Shown in pieces: positions 57,258-64,000 of a stretch of 64,000 nucleotides of DNA. The stretch's first letter is position 1; every line of letters begins with the position of its first letter. The notes beneath the pieces were generated by a model. That model had not been told where the DNA came from and searched no databases. It saw only the letters and a list, made by a program, of their open reading frames with translations. The DNA comes from Falsiroseomonas sp041690465 (lineage in GTDB: Bacteria; Pseudomonadota; Alphaproteobacteria; Acetobacterales; Acetobacteraceae), in NCBI RefSeq assembly GCF_041690465.1, contig NZ_JAWLHG010000015.1:1-64000 (forward strand). Reading direction: 5' to 3'. The translations under genes were made by a program, and so were the position numbers.

Positions 57258-57485
57258 TCATTCCCCGAGTTCGCGCATCAGCGCGGTGAAGTTGGCTTCG
57301 GTCCAGCTGCCGCCCTCGCGCGGCCGCACGCGGGAGGCGTTGAGCGCTGCGACCAGCGCGGGCAGGTCGTGATGGCCCTGGCCGAAGGCCTGCTCGATCG
57401 CGCCGGCGAGCGAGACTTCCCAATCGGTCGGCGCGCGCCGACGCGCCTGGTGCGGATCGAGATGCGGGAAGCGATAGGTGGGCAT
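57258..57485 (-). CDS. small recombinase-like helix-turn-helix protein
   Basis: 75 aa. The C-terminal LVAALNASRVRPREGGSWTEANFTALM resembles the helix-turn-helix of the large-serine-recombinase domain, without any catalytic part. Similar small proteins are annotated beside oxygenase genes in acetobacters, as I recall. AGGAGAG precedes ATG 57485. Whether it binds DNA or serves as a small accessory subunit for the oxygenase is unknown. Confidence 0.6.
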   Translation of the reverse strand: MPTYRFPHLDPHQARRRAPTDWEVSLAGAIEQAFGQGHHDLPALVAALNASRVRPREGGSWTEANFTALMRELGE

Positions 57486-57497
57486 GCGTCTCTCCTC

Positions 57498-59165
57498 TCA
57501 GCGCACGCTGCCGGCGGCACCGGCGGGCGGGCCGGCGAAGCTCTCCGCGAAGGGGCCGATGGCGATCATGTCCAGTTCGATCATATGCGGGCCCGGTGCG
57601 GCGAGGGCCGCATCCAGCGCGGCGGGAAAATCCTCGGCGCGGGCGATGCGGAGATGCGGCAGCGTCATCGCCTGGCAGACCAGCGAGAAATCCGGCGTGA
57701 GGATGGAAGCGTAGTGCTGGCGGCCGCCATACTGCGCATCCTGGATGTTGCGGATCACGCCATAGCCGCGGTCGTTCATCAGGACGAAGACGGTCTCCGC
57801 CTGCGCCTCCACCGCGGTCGCCAGCTCGCCGAGCGAGAGCTGCGCCGCACCGTCGCCGACCAGCGTCACCGCCTTCCCGCAGCCGGCGAGCCCGGCGCCG
57901 ATTCCCATGCCGATGCCCTGGCCGATGCCGCCGCCGAGCGCATGCACGCCGAGATGCGGCGCGGCAAGGCGCACGTAGCGATTGCCGAAGGTGGAGTTGG
58001 CGATGGTGACGTCGCGCACCCAGGGCAGGCGTTGCGCCTGCACGCGCGCCGAGATCGCATCCGCCACCGCCGCATAGGGGCCGAGCGCCGTCTTCAGTGC
58101 CGCCTCGCTGCGCTCACGCGCGGGGGCGATGGCGTCGAGGAAGGCGGCATCCGTCGCCAGCTTCGCCGGAAGCCGTGCGAGCAGCCCTTCCAGCACCAGC
58201 CGCGCATCCCCGGCGAGGAAGAACTCCACCGGATAGTTGCGGCCGGCCTGGCTGGCGTCCGCATCGGCCTGCGCCAGGCGCGGCAGCCGCATGGCATTGT
58301 TGCGCGTCTCGTTGCCGCGCAGGCGCGAGCCGATGACGAGCATCAGGTCCGACCGCTCGTAGATCGCCTGCGCATCGGGCGTCATGTTGAAGGCGCCGAG
58401 ACTCCAGCGATGGCCTTCCGGCACCACGGCGCGGCCATTGGTGCTGGTCACCGCCGCGACGCCCCGCTCGACCAGGGCGGTCGCCGCCTCGGCCGCGCCG
58501 CGCGTGCCGCCGCCTAGCCAGAGCATCGGGCGCGCGGCGAGCAGCAGCATCCGCGCGAGTTCGTCGAGCAGCGCGGGATCGGGCACCACCAGCTGCGGCG
58601 CGATTCGCGCGGGCGTCGCGCGCGGTCGCGCCTTCAGCCGCTGCACGTCGACCGGGATCTCCAGCGAGACGGGGCCGGCGGGCGCCGAGAGCGCGGCCTG
58701 TGCGGCGGCCAGCAGCGCATCCACCGCGTTGGCGGGTTCCCAGGCGCGCACCACCTGCTTGCTGATCGCCCGCAACATGTCCGGCTGGCGCGGCACGTCG
58801 TGGATGGCGGCGCGGTCGCGATCCATGAAGGGGCGGTCGATCTGGCTGGTGATGTGCAGCACGGGGCTGCCTGCGGTCAGCGCCTCCACCTGCGCGCCCG
58901 CCGCATTGCCCGCGGCGGTGCCGGTGGAGGTGATGCAGACGCCCAGGCGACGCGTGACCCGCGCATGTGCATCGGCCATGTTCATCGCACCCGCCTCGCC
59001 GCGCGCAGGGACGAAGCGGATGCGGCCCTGGCGCGCGATGGCGTCCAGGATCGGCATGTTGTGGATGGAGATCACGCCGAAGGCATGCGTCACGCCGAGA
59101 TCGGCGAGCGCCGCGGCGATCAGGTCGCCGACCGGTTGCTCCAGCGTCGCTGCGCTGCCGTCCAT
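57498..59165 (-). CDS. thiamine-diphosphate-dependent enzyme (acetolactate synthase/benzoylformate decarboxylase-like)
   Basis: 555 aa with three domains. The activating Glu is in FVPARGEAGAMNMADA (about residue 56), a central Rossmann-like domain follows, and the ThDP/Mg motif is LVGDGAAQLSLGELAT...MNDRGYGVIRN. It is too divergent to say synthase or decarboxylase; catabolic setting favours decarboxylation of a 2-oxoacid. AGGGAA precedes ATG 59165. An 11-bp gap separates it from the SDR upstream. Confidence 0.87.
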   Translation of the reverse strand: MDGSAATLEQPVGDLIAAALADLGVTHAFGVISIHNMPILDAIARQGRIRFVPARGEAGAMNMADAHARVTRRLGVCITSTGTAAGNAAGAQVEALTAGSPVLHITSQIDRPFMDRDRAAIHDVPRQPDMLRAISKQVVRAWEPANAVDALLAAAQAALSAPAGPVSLEIPVDVQRLKARPRATPARIAPQLVVPDPALLDELARMLLLAARPMLWLGGGTRGAAEAATALVERGVAAVTSTNGRAVVPEGHRWSLGAFNMTPDAQAIYERSDLMLVIGSRLRGNETRNNAMRLPRLAQADADASQAGRNYPVEFFLAGDARLVLEGLLARLPAKLATDAAFLDAIAPARERSEAALKTALGPYAAVADAISARVQAQRLPWVRDVTIANSTFGNRYVRLAAPHLGVHALGGGIGQGIGMGIGAGLAGCGKAVTLVGDGAAQLSLGELATAVEAQAETVFVLMNDRGYGVIRNIQDAQYGGRQHYASILTPDFSLVCQAMTLPHLRIARAEDFPAALDAALAAPGPHMIELDMIAIGPFAESFAGPPAGAAGSVR

Positions 59166-59176
59166 GGCGTTCCCTG

Positions 59177-59962
59177 TCAGATGTGCCGCGAGACGCCGCC
59201 CGAGACCTCGAGGCTGGCGCCGGTGATGTAGCTCGCCGCCGGCGAGCCGAGGAACAGGATGGCCCGTGCGGGCTCCTCCGGCTGGCCGAGGCGCTCGAGC
59301 GGGATGCCCTTCTCGCGCGCCAGCCGGGCGAACCAGGCCTCGCGCGTCTCCGCCTTGTCCGCGCGCGCTTCGAAGCGGCGCTGCCACTGGCCGGACTCGA
59401 CCAGCCCGAGCAGGACGGAGTTCACCCGGATGCGCGGCGCGAATTCGCCGGCGAGCGATTTCAGCAGGCTCTGCACGCCGGCCCGTGCCGCGGAGGTGCA
59501 GACCATGTGGCGCTCCGGCTGCACCGCCAGTAGGGAATTCACGCCGACGATGGCGGGCGCGTCGCTCTTGTCCAGCAGCGGGCGGAAGGCGCGGATCGGC
59601 AGGACCTGGCTGAAGAACTTCAGCTCCAGCTCCTGCCGCCAATCCTCGTCCGAGGTGGTGGCGAAGGTGGAGACGCGGCCCTGGCCGGCATTGTTCACCA
59701 GCAGGTCCAGCACGCCGCCGCCCCATCCGGCGACGGACTCCGCAAAGGCGGCGACCTCAGCCTTCTCCAGCACGTCGCAGCGCATCGCCAGCAGCCGGTC
59801 GCCGCCGCCGAGTGCCGCGCGCGCGGCATCGAGGCGTGCCGCATCGCGCCCGCAGATCGCCACGCGTGCGCCCTCCGTCAGCAGCAGCCGCGCGGCGGCG
59901 AGCCCGATGCCGGAACTGCCACCAGTGACGACCGCCACGCGGCCTTCATAGCCGAGATTCAC
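59177..59962 (-). CDS. SDR-family protein with altered catalytic YxxxK
   Basis: 261 aa. The Rossmann part is standard (TGGSSGIG near residue 14, NNAG near 94), but where YxxxK is expected the sequence is CTSAARAG, so the Tyr is Thr and the Lys is Arg. The Ser of the triad may be in GVNSLLAV. Either catalysis uses other residues or the protein is non-oxidoreductive. GTG 59962 overlaps the IclR gene stop by 4 bp. Confidence 0.85.
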   Translation of the reverse strand: MNLGYEGRVAVVTGGSSGIGLAAARLLLTEGARVAICGRDAARLDAARAALGGGDRLLAMRCDVLEKAEVAAFAESVAGWGGGVLDLLVNNAGQGRVSTFATTSDEDWRQELELKFFSQVLPIRAFRPLLDKSDAPAIVGVNSLLAVQPERHMVCTSAARAGVQSLLKSLAGEFAPRIRVNSVLLGLVESGQWQRRFEARADKAETREAWFARLAREKGIPLERLGQPEEPARAILFLGSPAASYITGASLEVSGGVSRHI

Positions 59963-60768
59963 GCCACCGCCTCCAATGCCTTGCGCGCCGCCGCGCCGGT
60001 GAAGCCGAGCCGGGTGCTGATCTCGGCGGCCGCTTCGGCCAGTGCCGCCCCGATGCGCACGCGCTGCTCGGCGCTGGCGAAGCTCGCCACCTGGCCGCTG
60101 ACATTGATGGCCGCGACGGGCCGCGCTGCGGCATCGCGCACCACGGCGGCGACCGAGGCGATGCCGGGCTCGTAATGCCCCTCGCTCCAGGCGAGGCCGG
60201 CGGCGCGATCCTCGGCGAGGCGGGCGAGCAGGCCGTCGAGCGTCGTCGCGGTATGCGCGGTGGCGGGCGGCATCGGCGCGCCGGCATAGAGGCGCCGCAC
60301 CTCCTCCGCCGGCAGGTGCGCCAGGATGATGCGGCCCATGTTCGCCGCATGGGCCGGCAGGCGGGAGCCGACGCGGATGTTGCTGGCGAAGGAGAGGTTC
60401 GGCGTGCGGCGGACGAGGTACACCACCTCCCGCCCGTCCAGCACGCCGAGATGGGCGGAGAGGCCGAGCGTCTCCGCGAGCCGCGTCAGCACCGGCAGCG
60501 CGGCCTCCGTCACATCCTCGGAGGCGCGGGCGGCGAGGCCGATCAGCGCCGCGCCGATGCGCCAGCCGCCTTCCGCGCCACGCGGCTCGATGAAGCGTTC
60601 GGCCTGCAGCGTGTGCAGCAGGCGCAGCAGGGTGGTGCGGCTGATGTCGAGCGCGCGCGCGGTGCGCGACATGTTGGCGACGGTATCGCCCTCCGCGATG
60701 CGGCGCAGCAGGCGCGTGGCACGCTGCACCGGCGGCGACAGATAGGCGTCCGCCTCCGCCGCGCTCAT
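59959..60768 (-). CDS. IclR-family transcriptional regulator
   Basis: 269 aa. The winged HTH (TVANMSRTARALDISRTTLLRLLHTL, about residues 28-53) is followed by the GAF-like effector domain with HLGVLDGREVVYLVRR and the terminal AAAEISTRLGFTG. IclR proteins commonly control aromatic-catabolic operons and sense pathway intermediates. It sits in the middle of the operon, overlapping both neighbours by 4 bp, so it is expressed with the genes it presumably controls. Confidence 0.92.
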   Translation of the reverse strand: MSAAEADAYLSPPVQRATRLLRRIAEGDTVANMSRTARALDISRTTLLRLLHTLQAERFIEPRGAEGGWRIGAALIGLAARASEDVTEAALPVLTRLAETLGLSAHLGVLDGREVVYLVRRTPNLSFASNIRVGSRLPAHAANMGRIILAHLPAEEVRRLYAGAPMPPATAHTATTLDGLLARLAEDRAAGLAWSEGHYEPGIASVAAVVRDAAARPVAAINVSGQVASFASAEQRVRIGAALAEAAAEISTRLGFTGAAARKALEAVA

Positions 60769-61508
60769 GTGAAGACGAAGCCCGCATTGACCGGCAGCAG
60801 CTGGCCGGTGAGCGCCAGCGCGCCGGGGGTGAGCAGGAACACGATGGTCGGCGCGATGTCCTCCGGCGTCATCGGGCCGGGCGCGGCGCGGCCGGTCTCG
60901 TAGAGGCGATGCCGCTCGGCGGGGACGTAGTCGGTGGCCTCGTTGCGCAGGATGCCGGGTGCCACGGCGGTGACGCCGACGCCGCGCGGACCCATCTCGC
61001 GCGCCAGGCTTCGCGTCATCGAGATCACCGCGCCCTTGCTCGCGACATAGGCGAGCAGCCGCGGCGCGCCCCACAGCGCGGTGTCGGAGGCCAGGTTCAC
61101 CACGCGGCCGCTGCCGGAGGCGCACAGCATCGGGCCGCAGGCGCGGGTGACCAGCCAGGTGCCGCGGACATTCACCTGCATCACGCGGTCCCAGGAGCCG
61201 ATCTCGATGGCGTCGTACTCCGGGCCGCCGATTCCGGTGGCGATGGCGGCGTTGTTGACCAGCCCGTGCAGGTCGCCTTCGTGGCGGGCGATGTCGTCGG
61301 CCATGACCGCGATGCTGTCGGGGTCGGCGAGGTCAACCCGCACGAAGCGGGCCAGCAGCCCGGCCGCGGTGGCGCGGCCCTGCTCCTCCAGCACATCGGC
61401 CAGCACCAGGCGCGCGCCGGCCTCGGCGCAGGCTTCGGCGATGGCGCGGCCGACGCCGCGGGCGGCGCCGGTGACCAGCACGGTGCGGCCTTCCAGCGCG
61501 CCCATCAT
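60765..61508 (-). CDS. SDR-family oxidoreductase
   Basis: 247 aa. TGAARGVG near residue 14, NNAA near 88, catalytic Ser in NLASDTALWG and YVASK, all intact. A classical NAD(P)-dependent dehydrogenase of unknown substrate, distinct from the degenerate SDR two genes downstream. The start ATG 61508 (or 61505) overlaps the permease stop. Confidence 0.9.
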   Translation of the reverse strand: MMGALEGRTVLVTGAARGVGRAIAEACAEAGARLVLADVLEEQGRATAAGLLARFVRVDLADPDSIAVMADDIARHEGDLHGLVNNAAIATGIGGPEYDAIEIGSWDRVMQVNVRGTWLVTRACGPMLCASGSGRVVNLASDTALWGAPRLLAYVASKGAVISMTRSLAREMGPRGVGVTAVAPGILRNEATDYVPAERHRLYETGRAAPGPMTPEDIAPTIVFLLTPGALALTGQLLPVNAGFVFT

Positions 61509-62341
61509 TGCACCGCGCGCGGGATGTAGTGCAGCACGCGCGATTCGATGGCGGCGACCGCCCAGTACATCGCGATGCCGATCGCGGTCAGCAGGATGAT
61601 GGCGTTGAACACCATCGCCGTGTTGGCGGAGCCGGTGCCGAAGGTGATGAGGTAGCCGAGGCCGACCTGGCTGCCGACCACCTCGCCCACCGTGATGCCG
61701 ATCACCGCCAGCGTCGCGCCAATGCGCAGGCCGGCCATCAGCGCCGGCATGGAGGAGGGGAACAGCACCTTCCAGAACACCTGCGCCCTGGACATGGAAT
61801 AGGCGCGCGCCAGGTTCACCAGGTCGCGGTCTGCGACGCGCATGGATTGCAGCACGTTGACCAGGATCGGGAAGAACACGATCAGCACGGTCACCAGCAG
61901 CTTCGGCGTGGCGTTGTAGCCGAACCACATGATGAACAGCGGCGCGAAGGCCACCTTCGGCGCGATCTGCAGGCCGAGCAGATAGGGCGAGAGCACCTTC
62001 TCCCACAAGGGCGAGAGGCCGAGCAGGTAGCCGAACGCCGCGCCGAACAGCGCGCCGGCGAGGAAGCCCACCACCGCCCAGAGCGCGGTCGAGGCGGTGT
62101 GCATCAGCAGGTCCTCCGCCACCCACATGCGGCCCATCTCGCCCGCCATGTCGCTGACCGTGGGGATGACGTATTTCTGCACGCCGAGCGCGGGCGGCAG
62201 GAACTCCCACGCCAGCAGCACCACCGCCGCGACGGCGAGCGTCGCGGCCGGCAGCGCCAGGCCGTCGAGCCGGATGCGGCGCGGGGCGCCGAAGGCGCGG
62301 CTCGGCTTCGGCGCCGCGCGGGGTTCCGCCGCGACGCCCAT
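61505..62341 (-). CDS. ABC transporter permease (SsuC/TauC type)
   Basis: 278 aa with about six membrane helices and the EAA-like loop ARAYSMSRAQVFWKVLFPSSMPALMAGLRIG, which contacts the ATPase. This branch imports sulfonates, nitrate, taurine and also aromatic acids. It is coupled to the binding-protein gene (TGATG) and to the SDR (4-bp overlap). Confidence 0.92.
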   Translation of the reverse strand: MGVAAEPRAAPKPSRAFGAPRRIRLDGLALPAATLAVAAVVLLAWEFLPPALGVQKYVIPTVSDMAGEMGRMWVAEDLLMHTASTALWAVVGFLAGALFGAAFGYLLGLSPLWEKVLSPYLLGLQIAPKVAFAPLFIMWFGYNATPKLLVTVLIVFFPILVNVLQSMRVADRDLVNLARAYSMSRAQVFWKVLFPSSMPALMAGLRIGATLAVIGITVGEVVGSQVGLGYLITFGTGSANTAMVFNAIILLTAIGIAMYWAVAAIESRVLHYIPRAVQ

Positions 62342-63309
62342 CAGCCGACGAACGCGTTGGTGAAGAGCTGGTCCACCGGCACCGCGGTGCGGACGATCTC
62401 GTTGTCGAGATAGAAGCGCTGCACCGTCTGCATGCGCGCCGGATCGAAGCGGCCGAGTGGCACACCCTGCTGGCTCGGGTACACTTCGGTCGCGTAGCGG
62501 CGGATGATGCGCTCGATCGCGGCTTCCTTGCCCTGGTGCTGCGGCACCTGCGCGACATAGTCGCGCGTCGCGGCGGCGGGGTCGTCCATGCAGTCCTGCA
62601 CCGCGCGCAGCACGCCGCGGACGAAGGCGCGCACCACCGCGGGGCGGCGCTGGATGGTGGTGTCGGAGCTCATCACCACCTGCGCCATCGCCGGGAAGAA
62701 TTCGTTCATGTCGAAGCTGTCCACCTCGACATTCGCGGACTGGATGGCGTCGGTCCATTCGGGGACGGAGACGATGGCATCCAGGCTGCCGGCGATCATC
62801 AGCTGCATCACGCCGGCCGGGCCCACCGCCTGCACCTGCAGGTCGGTTCGCCGCATGCCATGCGCCGCCAGCACGCCGAGCAGCGCGTAGAAGCCGCTGT
62901 CCTGGAAGCCGATGACGCCGACGCGCTTGCCGCGCAGCGCCGGGATGCCGCCAATGCCCGCCGCCTTGCGGGCCGCGATGTGGAACAGCGAGCGGCCGCC
63001 GAGCAGCGCCACCGCGCGCACCGGCACGCCGTTGGCGCGCACGATCATGGTGGTGTCGCCCACCGCGCCGCCGAGCGGCACGTTGCCGGTGCCGACCTGG
63101 GTGGCGACATTGGCGCCGCCCTGGCCCATCTGGAAGGTGACGTTCAGCCCTTCGTAGTAGCCGCGCTTCAGTGCGATCTGGTGCGGCGCGAAGGCGGGCA
63201 GGAAGGGCGGCGCGGGCAGCAGGTAGGTCACGGCTTCCTGGGCGCCGGCCGGCCTGAGCGCGGGCAGCGCGAGCGTGGCGCCGAGAAGCGTGCGGCGGCT
63301 GATCTTCAT
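62341..63309 (-). CDS. ABC transporter substrate-binding protein (NMT1/SsuA-like)
   Basis: 322 aa. A twin-arginine-like signal (MKISRRTLLGATLALPALRPAGA) is followed by a NMT1-type domain: FAPHQIALKRGYYEGLNVTFQMGQGG, LRGKRVGVIGFQDSGFYAL and AGSLDAIVSVPEWTDA. The ligand is unknown; within this operon an aromatic carboxylate is a reasonable guess. GGGAGACAGGGA precedes ATG 63309. Confidence 0.9.
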   Translation of the reverse strand: MKISRRTLLGATLALPALRPAGAQEAVTYLLPAPPFLPAFAPHQIALKRGYYEGLNVTFQMGQGGANVATQVGTGNVPLGGAVGDTTMIVRANGVPVRAVALLGGRSLFHIAARKAAGIGGIPALRGKRVGVIGFQDSGFYALLGVLAAHGMRRTDLQVQAVGPAGVMQLMIAGSLDAIVSVPEWTDAIQSANVEVDSFDMNEFFPAMAQVVMSSDTTIQRRPAVVRAFVRGVLRAVQDCMDDPAAATRDYVAQVPQHQGKEAAIERIIRRYATEVYPSQQGVPLGRFDPARMQTVQRFYLDNEIVRTAVPVDQLFTNAFVG

Positions 63310-63385
63310 GTCCCTGTCTCCCGTTGTTTGCGGCATAGGGGCTCCCCACCCCGACCCTCACCCATCTGCGGGGGAGGAAGATTCG

Positions 63386-64000
63386 TCATGCGTCCACGCG
63401 GTCGTCCAGGTGCAGCGCGTGCAGCAGGTGGCGCATCAGCTCCAGCGCGCGCGGCATGGACTGGCGCGCCACCGGGTTGTCGCGGTCGGGCAGGCCGACC
63501 GTGATCTCCTCGACGACGCGGCCCGGCCGCTCGCTCATCACCAGGATGCGGTCGGACATCGCAACCGCCTCGTTCAGGTCGTGAGTGATCAGCAGGGTGG
63601 TCACGCCGGAGGCGGCGATGGTCTGGGCGAAGCTGCGCTGCAGCAGGATCTTCGTCTGCGCGTCCAGCGCGCTGAACGGCTCGTCCAGCAGCACCAGAGC
63701 AGGGTCTATGGCGAGCGTGCGGGCGAGGGCGGCGCGCTGGCGCTGGCCTCCGGAGAGCTGGTGCGGGTAGCGGTCGGCGAATTCGGTCAGGCGGCAGCGG
63801 CGCAGCTCGCGGGCGATGCGCGCGGCGCGCTCCTCCCGCGTCAGGCCGCGCGCCTCCAGCCCGAACTCGACGTTGCGGCGGATGCTGCGCCAGGGCAGCA
63901 GCAGGTCCTTCTGCAGCATGAAGCCGACATGGCTGTTCGGCCCGGTCACCTGCTCGGCGCCGAGGAACACCTCGCCCTCGCTCGGCCGGTCGAGGCCGGC
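63386..64000 (-). CDS. ABC transporter ATPase (SsuB/TauB type), 5' end outside window
   Basis: 205 codons are present and the frame is open through base 64000, so Walker A lies outside the window. The Q loop is GFMLQKDLLLPW, the signature is LSGGQRQRAALARTL, Walker B is LVLLDEPFSALD and the switch His is in LLITHDLNEAV. It forms the importer with the two genes downstream and would be the first known gene of the catabolic operon. Confidence 0.92.
   Translation of the reverse strand, partial: AGLDRPSEGEVFLGAEQVTGPNSHVGFMLQKDLLLPWRSIRRNVEFGLEARGLTREERAARIARELRRCRLTEFADRYPHQLSGGQRQRAALARTLAIDPALVLLDEPFSALDAQTKILLQRSFAQTIAASGVTTLLITHDLNEAVAMSDRILVMSERPGRVVEEITVGLPDRDNPVARQSMPRALELMRHLLHALHLDDRVDA

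Overview
The window is high-GC bacterial chromosome and reads as an alphaproteobacterium, most probably an acetobacteraceal (Roseomonas-like) species. The reasons are the very high GC, the incomplete regulatory PTS in the order hprK-rapZ-EIIA(Man)-HPr-EI, orphan Bug/TctC and TRAP binding proteins, a short alphaproteobacterial HPr kinase, and a dnaN / recF / gyrB replication block. This placement is inference from gene content; there is no rRNA marker in the window.

Layout. 0-9 kb: the tail of an IS630-type transposase and a tRNA-Ala-like remnant lie next to the replication genes gyrB, recF and dnaN (all minus). A vapBC toxin-antitoxin pair, an SDR oxidoreductase, a Bug binding protein and a P19-like protein sit between recF and dnaN. 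9-17.4 kb: an old-yellow-enzyme oxidoreductase, a DUF2272 lipoprotein, an unknown 587-aa protein, a FAD oxidoreductase, an RTX-repeat protein, an RraA-like protein and two small uncharacterised proteins. 17.5-31.2 kb: tRNA-Ala(GGC), a two-subunit CoA-transferase, a hybrid histidine kinase, uppP, an orphan TRAP binding protein, rsmB-lpxC, a GT39 glycosyltransferase, a DedA protein, a GST, a BBE flavoenzyme and a cadherin-like secreted protein. 31.3-34.4 kb: a copper operon copA-cueR-copZ with a textbook 19-bp-spacer MerR-family promoter. 34.5-46.9 kb: a secreted trypsin-like protease, an HWE kinase, ahcY with a SahR-like operator, an EEP nuclease/phosphatase plus phospholipase D pair, a three-gene glycan/membrane operon and a small secreted protein. 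47-52.2 kb: a nitroreductase and the regulatory PTS. 52.3-64 kb: a DUF1203 protein, a threonine-dehydratase-like enzyme, and a tightly packed minus-strand catabolic run comprising an ABC importer, SDR, IclR regulator, second SDR, TPP enzyme, small HTH protein, Rieske oxygenase, FAD monooxygenase and VOC dioxygenase-like protein.

The most unusual structure is a dispersed intergenic element of about 150 bp present three times (near 11.0, 21.2 and 40.8 kb, same orientation). Each copy is a string of five hairpins. Stem sequences differ between copies while base pairing is preserved, so the element looks like a structured RNA or hairpin-based mobile repeat. Each copy lies directly against a start or stop codon. 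Other items worth following are recF with no ATG/GTG/TTG start and an apparent CTG coupled to the vapC stop, a probably leaderless copA transcript, short tandem duplications abutting stop codons, and the catabolic operon with no recognisable known layout.
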